DNA of 64,000 bases. It comes from Ferrovibrio sp965278975 (GTDB lineage: Bacteria > Pseudomonadota > Alphaproteobacteria > Ferrovibrionales > Ferrovibrionaceae). Position numbers and translations under genes: made by a program. Under the pieces are notes generated by a model. The model had not been told where the DNA came from. It saw only the letters and a program-made list of their open reading frames with translations, and searched no databases. Below, piece after piece: positions 50,594 to 59,862 of this stretch (within the stretch, counting starts at the first letter, position 1; the number at the start of each line of letters is the position of its first letter). Location: NCBI RefSeq assembly GCF_965278975.1, contig NZ_OZ257126.1, positions 682,001-746,000 on the forward strand. The letters run 5' to 3'.

Positions 50594-51822
50594 GCCGCTT
50601 TCTCCCGCGCCCACCACCACAGAGCCAGCGGCCCGAGGGCCGCGCCGAAACCCATCACCGCCAGGCCCAGGCCCCAGGCCAGAACGCCGTGGCCGAAAAC
50701 CGGGAACACGGCATCAAGCGCCAGGCCGACACAAAGCGGCCCCAACACGCTGGCACCAAAGCCGAAGATTGAATGCACTGCCATGGTGGCCCCGCGTGCG
50801 GCCGGATCGGCTGCCGCCATCATGCCGGCGGTGAGCGAGCCGGAATCACCGCAAATGAAGATGAAATAGACGCACATGAAAAGCAGCAGCCACAGGATCG
50901 GCAGCGCGCTCATGAAGCCATAGACCATGCCCAGCAGTGCCGAGATACTCATGATCACGATCAGGGCACGGCGGCGGCCGACTTTCAACGCCACTTCATT
51001 GCCGAGCAGGCTGGCCGGCAGGCCGATCAGAGTGATGAAGGCCGCCAGCAAGGTCGGCCCTGGCAACCATGAAGGCGTATTTGCCGCCTCGCGCGCCAAG
51101 GCGAAAACCAGGAAAGCCGTGAGCCAGGTGCGCATCGCCATCAGTTCGAAGCCATGGGCGCCATAGGCGACGATATAGCCAAGCGCCGCACGATTGCGGA
51201 ATACCGGACGCCAATCGAGGCGTGGCTTGCCTTCCGCCTTGGGCGGCGGCAGGTCCGACAGCATCATCCAGGTGACAATACCCGGCAGCAAAGCCAGAGC
51301 CCCGACAACACCGAAGCTGATGCGCCAGCCGAACCATTCCGCCAGCAGGCCGGTAAGCGTGAAGCTGGCGGCGATGCTGACCGAGTAGCTGGCGGTATAG
51401 AGCGTGACAGCACGGCTTTGCAGAGCCGGACCGGAGCCACCGGGAAACTGCCCCAGCCGGTCGGTAAGCGCCCGCAGGCCGGGCATGTAGATCGCGGCAT
51501 GGCCAATGCCGGCAATGCCGCGCAGCAGCATGGCGCTCCAGAAGCCATCGGCGAGCATGGCGTAGACCACCGTGCTGCCGCCGGCCAGCAGGCAGCCGGT
51601 GATGAACACCCATTTGGCGTCGATGCGGTCAGTCAGCAGCATCGCGGTGGCGACGCAGGCCATGTAGCCGAGATAGTACATGCCGGCGATCCAACCGGCC
51701 TCGGCATTGGTAAGGCTCCAGGCCTGGATAAAATCCGGTACCAGGGCCGGGAAACTGGAATTCGGCAGGATGCCAAACACGCCAAGCGCGGAAAGCAGCA
51801 GGATCAGGCGGCGCGGGGTCAT
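50590..51822 (-). CDS. Major facilitator superfamily transporter
   Basis: A 410-residue MFS protein with 12 hydrophobic helices. The loop between helices 2 and 3 reads LLTDRIDAKWVF, in place of the G-R-R-x-G-R signature, and the 8-9 loop has LGNEVALKVGRRRALI. The layout resembles YbfB/AraJ-like or nitrate/sugar-branch exporters; substrate unknown. The promoter side faces the lipase-like lipoprotein gene. Confidence 0.85.
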   Translation of the reverse strand: MTPRRLILLLSALGVFGILPNSSFPALVPDFIQAWSLTNAEAGWIAGMYYLGYMACVATAMLLTDRIDAKWVFITGCLLAGGSTVVYAMLADGFWSAMLLRGIAGIGHAAIYMPGLRALTDRLGQFPGGSGPALQSRAVTLYTASYSVSIAASFTLTGLLAEWFGWRISFGVVGALALLPGIVTWMMLSDLPPPKAEGKPRLDWRPVFRNRAALGYIVAYGAHGFELMAMRTWLTAFLVFALAREAANTPSWLPGPTLLAAFITLIGLPASLLGNEVALKVGRRRALIVIMSISALLGMVYGFMSALPILWLLLFMCVYFIFICGDSGSLTAGMMAAADPAARGATMAVHSIFGFGASVLGPLCVGLALDAVFPVFGHGVLAWGLGLAVMGFGAALGPLALWWWAREKAA

Positions 51823-51945
51823 CTTCGGCAGGGCTTCACATAACTGTCATCATATTGTCATGATTTACATCCACCCATGCTTGACGACCAGCCCTGGGGC
51901 CGGTGTCATGCTGGAAAAGATAAGAATCGTCTCGGAGTGAACGCC

Positions 51946-53298
51946 ATGCTGCCTGTTTCCCGCCGCTCCTTCCTGCTCGGTGCCTCCGGCGCCGCTGCCC
52001 TGCCGCTTCTCGGCTGTGCCGGCACCCCGGCCGCGCCGGCGCCAACGCCGATTGTGTTTGTGCATGGCAATGGCGATACCGCCGCGCTGTGGCATACCAC
52101 GCTGTGGCGTTTTGAATCGAACGGCTTCCCGCGCGATCGCCTGGCGGCCATCGACTTCCGCTACCCACTGTCGCGCAGCGCCGACGACAAGGAGCAGGAA
52201 CTGCGTTCGTCCTCCGCCGAGGCACGGCAGGAACTGGCCGCTTTCGTTGCCGAGGTGAAGCAGCGCACCGGCGCCGGAAAGGTCGCCCTGGTCGCCTCCT
52301 CGCGCGGCGGCAACGCGGTACGCAATTTCATCAAGAATGGCGGCGGCACCGCCCATGTCAGCCATGCCATCCTCTGCGGCACGCCGAACCATGGCGTGAT
52401 CGTTTCAGACCGCGTGCTGGTGGGCAGCGAATTCAACGGCGCCGGGGCTTTCCTGCGCCAGCTCAATGATGGCCCGAATGAAGTGGTGCCCGGCACGCTG
52501 TGGGCCACCACGCGCTCCGACAATGCCGACAAATTCGCCCAACCCGATGGCCGTTATCTCGGCCTGCCCGCCGGCACGCCCACCGGCGTCACCTTCGAGG
52601 GTCCGGCGCTGAAGGGCGCCAAGGATATTGTGTTGCCGGGCCTGGATCACCGCGAGGTGGCGTTCCACCCCAAGGCCTTCGCCGCGATCTACGACTTCCT
52701 GCTCGGCAAGCCGGCGGCCAGCAGCGCGATCCAGGCGGAAGCCGCCCCGGTGCTGAACGGCAAGGTGAACGGCATGCCCGGCGGCACCCCGACCAACCTG
52801 CCGGTTGCCGGCGCCAAGGTTGAGATTTACGAAACCGACCCGGCGACGGGGCAGCGCCGTGGCCTGGTGCATAGCAAGACCACAGGCGCGGACGGCCTCT
52901 GGGGTCCGTTCACCGCCAAGCCGGATGCGACTTACGAATTCGTCATCAGCGCGCCGGGCGAGGCGATCACCCATATCTACCGCACGCCCTTCCCGCGCTC
53001 GTCCAACCTGGTGCATCTGCGCCCGGGCCGCCTGAGCGATGCCGACAAGGCGGCGGGCTCCTCTATCACCCTGACCCGGCCACGCGGCTATTTCGGCCAC
53101 GGCCGCGATGTCTTCACTATCGACGGTGCCGTCGCGCCGGGCGTGAGCGAGGGCGTGCCAGCACTTTCCACCGGCACGCTGCGGCTGCCGGCAGCGGCGC
53201 CCCGCACCGTACTGGTGCGCGGCAATGACGAGACTTTCGCGGTGCAAAGCTGGCCGACAGCGGAAAACCGCGTCGTGTTTGCCGAGATGCATTACTGA
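51946..53298 (+). CDS. Alpha/beta hydrolase lipoprotein with C-terminal beta domains
   Basis: A 450-residue protein with a Tat-type lipoprotein signal (SRRSFLLGASGAAALPLLGC, acylated Cys about 24). An alpha/beta hydrolase domain follows: VFVHGNGDT (oxyanion region), Ser nucleophile in VASSRGGN near 125, and HREVAFHP with the likely catalytic His. Residues 260-450 contain beta-rich segments (VAGAKVEIYETDPATGQ looks like a carboxypeptidase-regulatory-type fold). It is probably a surface or periplasmic esterase or polyester depolymerase. GGAG precedes the ATG by 9 bases. Confidence 0.82.
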   Translation: MLPVSRRSFLLGASGAAALPLLGCAGTPAAPAPTPIVFVHGNGDTAALWHTTLWRFESNGFPRDRLAAIDFRYPLSRSADDKEQELRSSSAEARQELAAFVAEVKQRTGAGKVALVASSRGGNAVRNFIKNGGGTAHVSHAILCGTPNHGVIVSDRVLVGSEFNGAGAFLRQLNDGPNEVVPGTLWATTRSDNADKFAQPDGRYLGLPAGTPTGVTFEGPALKGAKDIVLPGLDHREVAFHPKAFAAIYDFLLGKPAASSAIQAEAAPVLNGKVNGMPGGTPTNLPVAGAKVEIYETDPATGQRRGLVHSKTTGADGLWGPFTAKPDATYEFVISAPGEAITHIYRTPFPRSSNLVHLRPGRLSDADKAAGSSITLTRPRGYFGHGRDVFTIDGAVAPGVSEGVPALSTGTLRLPAAAPRTVLVRGNDETFAVQSWPTAENRVVFAEMHY

Positions 53299-53309
53299 CG
53301 TTCAGAAAC

Positions 53310-53339
53310 CGTCATGGTCCGCCCGCGCGGGCCATGACG
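53310..53339. repeat. Palindrome at a convergent gene junction
   Basis: CGTCATGG/CCATGACG arms surround the palindrome CCCGCGCGGG. It resembles the first stem of the three-hairpin repeats (GTCATxCCCGC type) but lacks their second and third stems, so it may be a degenerate copy that also marks the transcript ends. Confidence 0.6.
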
Positions 53340-53352
53340 CCCTGGAACGGCA

Positions 53353-54261
53353 TCACTTCTTCTGGAAGAAGCCGAAAATCTTCGCCACTTCCTCCATCGC
53401 CGCCGAGAAGGCGCGCGCCTGGCCCATATCGGTGATGCGGCCGTAATTTTCGGCGATCATTTCCGGCGACACGCTGGCACCGGCACCGAAGAACACGCCT
53501 TCGCTTTCAACCACCTGCGCCTTGGCATAGAAACCGGCGCCGGCGGAAACGATATCGCCCGTGACATTGCAGGCTTCCGAGCAGAGATAGACCACGGCGG
53601 CGGTGATGTATTCGGGTTTCAGATGCGGCAGCAGGGCCGGCGGGAACAGTGCCTCGGTCATGCGCGTGGCCGCCACCGGCGCGATGGTGTTGACCAGGAT
53701 GCCGTTCTTGGCGCCTTCCTGCTTCAGCGCATTCATCAGGCCGACCAGGCCGAGCTTGGCGGCGGCATAATTGGTCTGGCCGAAATTGCCGTAAAGGCCG
53801 GCCGCCGAGGTGGTCATGACGATGCGGCCATAATTCTGCGCCTGCATCACCGGCCATGCCGCTTTGGTGACATAGGCCGAGCCGAGCAGATGCACATCCA
53901 CCACGGTATCGAAATCGCCCAGTTCCATCTTGGCGAAGCTCTTGTCGCGCAGGATGCCGGCATTGTTCACCAGCACATCGACGCGGCCCCAGGCATCCAT
54001 GGCGGCCTGCACGATGCGCGCCGCACCTGCGGCATCGGATACACTGTCGTGATTCGGCACTGCCTCGCCGCCAGCAGCCTTGATTTCGGCCACCACCTGG
54101 TCCGCCGCCTTGGCCGAACCGCCGGTGCCATCCACGGCGCCGCCGAGGTCGTTCACCACCACGCGCGCGCCGCGCGACGCCAGCGCCAGCGCATGGCTGC
54201 GGCCCAGCCCCGAACCGGCACCGGTGACAATGGCAACGCGCCCCTGGAAATCGATCGGCAT
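53353..54261 (-). CDS. SDR of the multifunctional-protein-2 / 3-hydroxyacyl-CoA dehydrogenase type
   Basis: A 302-residue SDR. Cofactor loop GAGSGLGRSHALALASRGARVVVNDLGG is at 14-41, with Asp in NDLGG favouring NAD. Other landmarks are NNAGILRDKSFAKM (about 90) and the catalytic Tyr/Lys in NYAAAKLGLVG. The N-terminus and RDKSFAKM match the (3R)-hydroxyacyl-CoA dehydrogenase part of peroxisomal multifunctional enzymes, so a beta-oxidation role is likely. It is a single gene on the minus strand, followed by the palindrome at 53310-53339. Confidence 0.87.
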   Translation of the reverse strand: MPIDFQGRVAIVTGAGSGLGRSHALALASRGARVVVNDLGGAVDGTGGSAKAADQVVAEIKAAGGEAVPNHDSVSDAAGAARIVQAAMDAWGRVDVLVNNAGILRDKSFAKMELGDFDTVVDVHLLGSAYVTKAAWPVMQAQNYGRIVMTTSAAGLYGNFGQTNYAAAKLGLVGLMNALKQEGAKNGILVNTIAPVAATRMTEALFPPALLPHLKPEYITAAVVYLCSEACNVTGDIVSAGAGFYAKAQVVESEGVFFGAGASVSPEMIAENYGRITDMGQARAFSAAMEEVAKIFGFFQKK

Positions 54262-54287
54262 CAGACTTTCTCCCTTATTTTTCTGGC

Positions 54288-54821
54288 TTATTTTTTCTGG
54301 TAGTCGAGCAGGTAGTCGCAGATCTCGCGCACCGCGCCATCGCCGCCCTTGGCCTGCGTGACATAGCGTGAGGCCTGTTTCACCGCCGGCCGCGCATTGG
54401 CCACCGCAACCGGCAGGCCGACTTCGCGCAGCACGGTCAGGTCGTTGATATCGTCGGCCATATGGGCCACCTGATGCAGCCCGATGCCCATCTCGGCGCA
54501 GATCGCCTTCAGTACCGGCAGCTTGTCATGCACGCCCATGTGGCAATGCTGGATGCGCAGCCTCTCGGCCCGGCGCGCAATCGCCGGGGTGTCGCTCATG
54601 GTGATCAGGCAGACGGCAATCCCGGCCTTCTGCACCGCGACGATGCCGAAGCCATCCTGCACATGATATTTGCGTGCCTCGCCGCCATCCTCGAAGTAAT
54701 ACAGCCCGCCATCGGTGAGCGTGCCATCAAGATCGAGCGACAGCAGCTTGATCTGGGACAATGAGGCAATCAGCGCGGCATCGAGCATGGGGGGAACGGC
54801 ATCAGGCATGAATCGGTACAT
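54288..54821 (-). CDS. KdsC-like HAD phosphatase
   Basis: A 177-residue C0-type HAD phosphatase. The nucleophile motif is LDLDGTLTDG (about 29-38), motif II MSD, and motif III GDDIND-type reading as ADDINDL. GGDGAVREICDYLL near the end is the KdsC C-terminal signature, so it probably releases phosphate from Kdo-8-phosphate for lipopolysaccharide. GGAGG abuts the first ATG (54821) directly; an ATG four codons later (54809) has normal spacing, so the start is uncertain. Confidence 0.82.
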   Translation of the reverse strand: MYRFMPDAVPPMLDAALIASLSQIKLLSLDLDGTLTDGGLYYFEDGGEARKYHVQDGFGIVAVQKAGIAVCLITMSDTPAIARRAERLRIQHCHMGVHDKLPVLKAICAEMGIGLHQVAHMADDINDLTVLREVGLPVAVANARPAVKQASRYVTQAKGGDGAVREICDYLLDYQKK

Positions 54822-54994
54822 CCTCCGGCAAGGCGCCGATTATGCGCGAAGCCTCTCCGCTTGCCAGTGCCGCCGCTGCGGCAGGGATGCGGAATATTCT
54901 GTCCTCGCAAATTCTTATGTTGCCACAATGTTCTTATGGTGATAAGGTCGCATCATATTGCCTGACCATACTTTCCGCCTTTCGGAGCAGCCTG

Positions 54995-55780
54995 ATGCTG
55001 ACCAGCCCGTTTCTCAAGCGCATCACGCTGCTACCAGAGCGGATCGTGCCGGACCTCTTCCCGTTCAGCCGGCTGAAATGGCTGAACGGGGAGTTCGAGT
55101 TCGGCCTGACGGCGCCCATAACCATTCTCGCCGGTGAGAATGGCAGCGGCAAATCCACCTTGCTGGAAGCCATCGCCCGCCTTGCCGGCTTTCCGGCCTA
55201 TGGCGGCAGCCGGGATCACCAGTTGCTGTCCGGCGTCGGCGCGGATCCGCTGGCCCATGCCCTGCGCGCCTCCTGGCTGCCGAAGGTGACGCGCGGCTTT
55301 TTCTTCCGCGCGGAAAGCTTCTTCAACCTGGCCGACTATATCGACCGCGATGGCAATCCCGATGCCTGGGGCGGCCGCAATCTGCATGGGCAGAGCCATG
55401 GCGAATCCTTCCTCGCCACCTTCCGCCATCGCCTGAACAGTCAGGAACGCGCCTTCTACATCCTGGACGAACCCGAGGCGGCGCTGTCGCCGCAGCGGCT
55501 GCGGCAATTCATCCGCATCCTGGATGAATGGCAGACCTCAAGCCGTACCCAGGCAATCATCGCCACCCATTCGCCGATCATCATGGGCCTGCCCGGCGCC
55601 GATCTGCGGCTGATCAATGCCGATGGCATCACCCCTTGCCGCCTGCGCGATGTACCGCATTTCCGCGAATTGCAAGGCTATTTCGAGGATCCCGACAGCT
55701 ATTATGACGAAGCCATCAACACGCCGCTGCCGGAGGAACCTCCGAGCCTGCCTTACGATCCCGATGACGAGCCTTACTGA
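54995..55780 (+). CDS. COG3910-type ATPase, first of a tandem pair
   Basis: A 261-residue ABC-like AAA ATPase. Walker A is GENGSGKS (47-54), the signature-like segment SHGESFLATF is near 130, and Walker B reads YILDEPEAALSPQ, followed by ATHSPIIMGLPGAD with the switch His. It has no transmembrane partner. Such stand-alone ATPases are of unknown function. The downstream neighbour is a close paralog. The C-terminus ends in an acidic tail (DPDDEPY). GGAG is 9 bases before the ATG. Confidence 0.85.
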   Translation: MLTSPFLKRITLLPERIVPDLFPFSRLKWLNGEFEFGLTAPITILAGENGSGKSTLLEAIARLAGFPAYGGSRDHQLLSGVGADPLAHALRASWLPKVTRGFFFRAESFFNLADYIDRDGNPDAWGGRNLHGQSHGESFLATFRHRLNSQERAFYILDEPEAALSPQRLRQFIRILDEWQTSSRTQAIIATHSPIIMGLPGADLRLINADGITPCRLRDVPHFRELQGYFEDPDSYYDEAINTPLPEEPPSLPYDPDDEPY

Positions 55781-55785
55781 GCGTC

Positions 55786-56532
55786 ATGCCCCTCTCTGCC
55801 CCTTTCCTGAAACGCCTGACCTTGCTGCCGGAACGGATCGACCGGAAGATTTTTCCGTTCAATCAGCTTCCCTGGCTGCAGGGTGATTTCCAGTTCAGTT
55901 TCACGGCACCCATCACGATTCTGGCCGGCGAGAATGGCAGCGGTAAATCCACGCTGCTGGAAGCCATCGCCAGCCTCTGCGGTTTCTCGGCCTATGGCGG
56001 CAACCAGCATCACCGGCTGCTGCATGTCGGCGCCCCCAATCCGCTGCGCGAGGCGTTCCGTGCCGCCTGGCTACCGAAAGTGACACATGGCTTCTTCTTC
56101 AGGGCCGAAAGCTTCTTCAACCTCGCCGACTATGTCGACCGCGAAGGCGACAAAGATTATTGGGGCGGCAAACGGCTACAGGATCAAAGCCACGGCGAAT
56201 CCTTCCTTGCTACCTTTGAGAACAAGTTCAAAAGCCGCAAGCCGAGCATCTATATCCTGGACGAACCGGAGGCGGCCTTGTCGCCGCAGCGCATGAAGCG
56301 TTTCCTGCGCCTGATGGATAGCTGGCAGAATGGCAGCCATGTACAGGCCATCATTGCTACTCATTCGCCGATCATCATGGGCCTGCCCGGCGCCGATCTG
56401 CGGCTGATCACGCCTGACGGCATCACGCCCTGCCGCCTGCGCGATGTGCCGCATTTCCGCGAGATGCAGGAATTCTTCGCCGACCCGGAAAGCTATTACG
56501 ATGCGGCGGTGAACACGCCTTTGCCGGATTAG
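55786..56532 (+). CDS. COG3910-type ATPase, second of a tandem pair
   Basis: A 248-residue protein, a close relative of its left neighbour; most of the residues match by eye, including GENGSGKS (48-55), FFFRAESFFNLADYVDR, SHGESFLATF and the Walker B YILDEPEAALSPQ. It starts 5 bases after the first copy, so they form one operon. The acidic C-terminal tail of the first copy is missing. Its stop overlaps the convergent YcgN gene by 3 bases. The pair may act as a heterodimer. Confidence 0.85.
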   Translation: MPLSAPFLKRLTLLPERIDRKIFPFNQLPWLQGDFQFSFTAPITILAGENGSGKSTLLEAIASLCGFSAYGGNQHHRLLHVGAPNPLREAFRAAWLPKVTHGFFFRAESFFNLADYVDREGDKDYWGGKRLQDQSHGESFLATFENKFKSRKPSIYILDEPEAALSPQRMKRFLRLMDSWQNGSHVQAIIATHSPIIMGLPGADLRLITPDGITPCRLRDVPHFREMQEFFADPESYYDAAVNTPLPD

Positions 56533-57023
56533 CGTGGCTTGGCTGACTTCTTCGCCTGCTTCTTCGGCTTGGGCGGACCGGGATGATCGACCCAGTCGAC
56601 GATATGATGCTCCAGCGGCCCGGACTTCAATTCCGAGATCGCCTTGCCGCGCACCGAGACGCCGAGCTTGTGCACCAGGTCGCGATCGCCACTCTTGAGG
56701 TAATGCCACCAGGGCAAATCCTTGCCCAGATGCACCCGGCGATAGCCGCAGGTCGCCGGCAGCCAATCCATCTTCGCTACCACCGCCGGGGTAAGCTTGA
56801 TGCAATCGGGCACGATTTCCTTGCGCTTGGCGTAATTGGAGCAGGCGCCGGATTTGCAGTCGAGCAGGCGGCAGGCGACGTTGGTTGCTTCCAGCGTGCC
56901 TTCGTCCTCATCTTCCAGGCGGTAGAGGCAGCATTTGCCGCAGCCATCGCAAAGCGACTCCCACTCAGCGGTGGTAAGCTGCTTCAGCGTCTTGCGCCGC
57001 CAGAAAGGCTTTTCCGCCGGCAT
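56529..57023 (-). CDS. YcgN-family Cys-cluster protein (UPF0260)
   Basis: A 164-residue cytoplasmic protein with the Cys cluster CDGCGKCCLYRLED (about 21-34) and CRLLDCKSGACSNY (about 51-64), followed by CIKLTP and TCGYR; these eight or so cysteines likely bind a metal or Fe-S centre. The family pattern WESLCDGCGKCC is diagnostic for YcgN. The C-terminus is Lys-rich. Its start lies 6 bases after the phaZ stop on the minus strand, so the two may be co-transcribed. Function unknown. Confidence 0.87.
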   Translation of the reverse strand: MPAEKPFWRRKTLKQLTTAEWESLCDGCGKCCLYRLEDEDEGTLEATNVACRLLDCKSGACSNYAKRKEIVPDCIKLTPAVVAKMDWLPATCGYRRVHLGKDLPWWHYLKSGDRDLVHKLGVSVRGKAISELKSGPLEHHIVDWVDHPGPPKPKKQAKKSAKPR

Positions 57024-57029
57024 GGTGGC

Positions 57030-58259
57030 TCAAGTTTTCCGGTTATGCTTGGCGATGAAAGCCGCGACGCGCGGCGCGATCTGCTCGCGCCAGCGGCGGC
57101 CATTGAACACGCCGTAATGGCCAACACCGGGTTGCAGGTGATGCTCGCGCTTGGCCTTCGGGATGCGGCCGCAGATGGTATGCGCCGCATGGGTCTGGCC
57201 GATACCGGAAATATCGTCGAGTTCGCCTTCCACGGTGAACAGGGCGGTGCGCTCGATGGCATTGGTATCAATGATCTGGCCGCGCCAGGGGAAACTGTGC
57301 AGCGGCAGCAGATGCTGCTGGAATACGCGCTGCACGGTTTCAAGATAGTAATCCGCCGGCAGGTCCATCACCGAGAGATATTCGTCGTAGAACGCCTTGT
57401 GCTGCTGCGCGCTATCGCCATCGCCCTTGATCAGGTGATGGAACAGCCGCACATGGGCACCGACATGGCGGTCCAGGTTCATGCTCATGAAGCCGGTGAG
57501 TTGGATGAAGCCGGGATAGACCCGGCGCATGAAGCCTGGATAATTCACCGGCACGCGGTTGACCACCGAATGTTCGAACCACTCAATCGAGCGTTCCTGC
57601 GCCAGGGTGTTGGGCACCGTGGGGCTGAGCCGGGTATCAATCGGACCGCCCATCAAGGTCATTGAGGCCGGCGCATTGGGGTCGCGCGCCTGGCTCATCA
57701 GCGCCACCGCCGCCAGCACCGGTACGCTGGGCTGACACACCGCCATCACATGGGTATTGGGGCCGAGGTGATGCAGGAAATGAATGACGTAATCGATATA
57801 GTCATCAAGGCCGAATTCGCCATCGCGCAGCGGCACCAGCCGGGCGTCGCGCCAATCGGTGATATAGACCTCGTGGTTCGGCAGCATCGCTTCCGCGGTG
57901 CCGCGCAGCAGGGTGGCATAATGGCCCGAAAGCGGCGCCACGATCAGCAGCTTGGGGTCATTGCGCTGGGCGGTGCCCTCGCGCTCGAAATGCTTCAGCT
58001 GGCAGAATGGCAGCCGCAGCACCACGCGCTCGTTCACGTCGCGCTTGCGGCCGCCGACGGTGACATGATCAAAGCCGAATTTCGGCTTCGGATAGCGCCG
58101 GGTGACGCGCTCGAAAACCTCCAGGCCAGCCGCCAGGCCGCGCGCCGCCGGCATCATGTTCACCGGATGCGGCAGATTCAGCAGGTTGGCCTGCGCCTCG
58201 GCCATCAGACGCATCGGCGCCATGGCAGCATGCTGCCATTCATGCAGTTGATAGAGCAT
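57030..58259 (-). CDS. phaZ: Intracellular polyhydroxyalkanoate depolymerase
   Basis: A 409-residue enzyme that mobilises stored polyhydroxybutyrate granules. The nucleophile motif is CQPS with Cys175 (VMAVCQPSVP), as in PhaZ of Cupriavidus, with Asp and His downstream in TALFTVEGELDDISGIGQ and LQPGVGHYGVFNGRRW. The ATG at MLYQLHEW is the family start; the frame remains open upstream. The following YcgN gene lies 6 bases beyond the stop. PHA synthase is not in the window. Confidence 0.93.
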   Translation of the reverse strand: MLYQLHEWQHAAMAPMRLMAEAQANLLNLPHPVNMMPAARGLAAGLEVFERVTRRYPKPKFGFDHVTVGGRKRDVNERVVLRLPFCQLKHFEREGTAQRNDPKLLIVAPLSGHYATLLRGTAEAMLPNHEVYITDWRDARLVPLRDGEFGLDDYIDYVIHFLHHLGPNTHVMAVCQPSVPVLAAVALMSQARDPNAPASMTLMGGPIDTRLSPTVPNTLAQERSIEWFEHSVVNRVPVNYPGFMRRVYPGFIQLTGFMSMNLDRHVGAHVRLFHHLIKGDGDSAQQHKAFYDEYLSVMDLPADYYLETVQRVFQQHLLPLHSFPWRGQIIDTNAIERTALFTVEGELDDISGIGQTHAAHTICGRIPKAKREHHLQPGVGHYGVFNGRRWREQIAPRVAAFIAKHNRKT

Positions 58260-58397
58260 CGGGTCCCACCCCTTATGCCGCAGCGAAAACCGCAGCCATG
58301 GCGGAATCATGACAAGAAACCGCCACAAGGGATAGTCTTATTTTGCACTGCAAAAATATACTTTCGGCGGCCTTGACCAGGCTGCTATGGGTTCCCG

Positions 58398-59015
58398 TCA
58401 GAGCGCCGCCTTGACCCGCTTGACGATATCTTCCGGCGTGGCGTTATGGCGGAAATGCGCCAGATATTTTCCATCCCGGCTCATCAGATAGAGGAAGCCG
58501 GAATGGTCCATGGAATAGTCCAGGCTGGAATTCGGCAGCTTCACTTTCTGATAGTAGACGCGATAGGCCTTCGCGGCTGCGGCAATCTGTTCCGGCGTGC
58601 CGGTGAGGCCGATCATGGATTCGTGGAAGGCCTGCACATATTCCTTCATCACCGGCGGCGTATCGCGTTCCGGATCCACCGTGATCAGGATCGGCACCAC
58701 GTCCTTTGCGGCGGCCGCGCCCATTTCATCCAGCGCAATGGCCACGGTCTGCAACGCGGTCGGGCAGATATCCGGGCAGGAGGTGAAGCCGAAATAGACC
58801 AACTGCAGCTTGCCGCGATAATCCTTGTCGGTGACGGCGCGGCCATTCTGGTCGGTGAGGGCATACGGACCACCGATGCTGACCTCGCCGACACCGGCAC
58901 CATCCTGCTTGCCACCATCCAGCCAATGCACGGCATAGAAGCCGGCAAAGACCACCAGAGCCGCAACGGCGGCGATGACCAGGCCACGGATCAGGCCGCG
59001 CAGAGCGGAATTCAT
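58398..59015 (-). CDS. SCO/SenC copper chaperone-like protein
   Basis: A 205-residue thioredoxin-fold protein anchored by an N-terminal helix (RGLVIAAVAALVVFAGFYAVHW). The copper ligands are Cys80 and Cys84 in TSCPDICPTAL, with the conserved His in MDHSG. DPERDTPPVMKEYVQAF is the family motif. It serves CuA-site assembly in cytochrome c oxidase. Its ATG overlaps the end of the phhB gene by 4 bases, so they share a transcript. Confidence 0.92.
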   Translation of the reverse strand: MNSALRGLIRGLVIAAVAALVVFAGFYAVHWLDGGKQDGAGVGEVSIGGPYALTDQNGRAVTDKDYRGKLQLVYFGFTSCPDICPTALQTVAIALDEMGAAAAKDVVPILITVDPERDTPPVMKEYVQAFHESMIGLTGTPEQIAAAAKAYRVYYQKVKLPNSSLDYSMDHSGFLYLMSRDGKYLAHFRHNATPEDIVKRVKAAL

Positions 59016-59341
59016 GGCGCCTTGCCTCCCATCGCAACGGCCCCCATGGCGACCGCCATTGCATCGATCACCTTGGCCAGATCGACATCGCGGCGGCTCA
59101 GGCCACCAGCATCATGGGTCGAGAGCGTGATATCGACGCGGTTCCAGACATTGAACCATTCCGGGTGATGATCCGCCTTCTCGGCTGCGAGTGCGACGCG
59201 GGCCATGAAACCGAAAGCGGCATTGAAATCGGCAAAGCGGAGACTGCGCTGGATGGCATCGCGGCCCTCGGCCAGCGACCAATGCGGCAAAGCTGCCAGC
59301 GCCGCCGCGCGCTCTTCCTGGTTCAGCTTGGCAATCGCCAT
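59012..59341 (-). CDS. phhB: Pterin-4a-carbinolamine dehydratase
   Basis: A 109-residue enzyme that dehydrates 4a-hydroxytetrahydrobiopterin, recycling pterin cofactor. The active-site stretch is KADHHPEWFNVWNRVDITLSTHD with the catalytic His pair and His in STHD. The ATG is at 59341; the frame extends upstream without a ribosome site. Its stop overlaps the SCO start by 4 bases. No phenylalanine hydroxylase gene is nearby. Confidence 0.92.
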   Translation of the reverse strand: MAIAKLNQEERAAALAALPHWSLAEGRDAIQRSLRFADFNAAFGFMARVALAAEKADHHPEWFNVWNRVDITLSTHDAGGLSRRDVDLAKVIDAMAVAMGAVAMGGKAP

Positions 59342-59445
59342 GACCGCCTCCTCCGCTCGCCTATCTGCGGCTATACAAACCGCTTTGGAGCGATTACCTA
59401 TCGTGGACCACGCCCCGCCGCAACCACCCTGGGACAACACGCCGC

Positions 59446-59862
59446 ATGGGCTCTGCTTCACATATTGGTGCTGACAGGCTGCCGCCAAGCCTGGATGACC
59501 TTGCCGCACTCGCGGAAGCTGAACGTTCGCGCCTGATGCCGGCTTTAAGCCGCTTTCTCGATGGCGTGCCGATCCGGGTGGAGGAATTCCCCGACGAGGA
59601 CGTGCAGACCACGATGGGGCTGGAAAGCCCCTTCGACCTGCTGGGCCTCTACCAGGGCGGTAGCATCACCGCCGAGGAAGCCGGCTACACCGGCACCATG
59701 CCGGCGATGATCTTCCTCTACCGTCGGCCTTTGCTGGATTACTGGTGCGAGAATGCCGAGCCGCTCGGCCGCCTGGTGCGCCATGTGCTGATCCACGAGA
59801 TCGGCCATCATTTCGGCCTCTCCGATGAAGATATGGAGCGGATCGAAAACGCGACGGATTAA
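59446..59862 (+). CDS. Minimal zinc metallopeptidase (HExxH family)
   Basis: A 138-residue protein with the zincin motif HEIGHHFG: His117-Glu118-x-x-His121, followed by Asp in GLSDED (the probable third ligand). The middle contains a PFDLLGLYQGG block typical of the possible-metallopeptidase family of short zincins in alphaproteobacteria. There is no signal peptide. The ATG has no clear ribosome site. It overlaps the histidine kinase gene by 4 bases at the 3' end (convergent). Confidence 0.85.
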   Translation: MGSASHIGADRLPPSLDDLAALAEAERSRLMPALSRFLDGVPIRVEEFPDEDVQTTMGLESPFDLLGLYQGGSITAEEAGYTGTMPAMIFLYRRPLLDYWCENAEPLGRLVRHVLIHEIGHHFGLSDEDMERIENATD

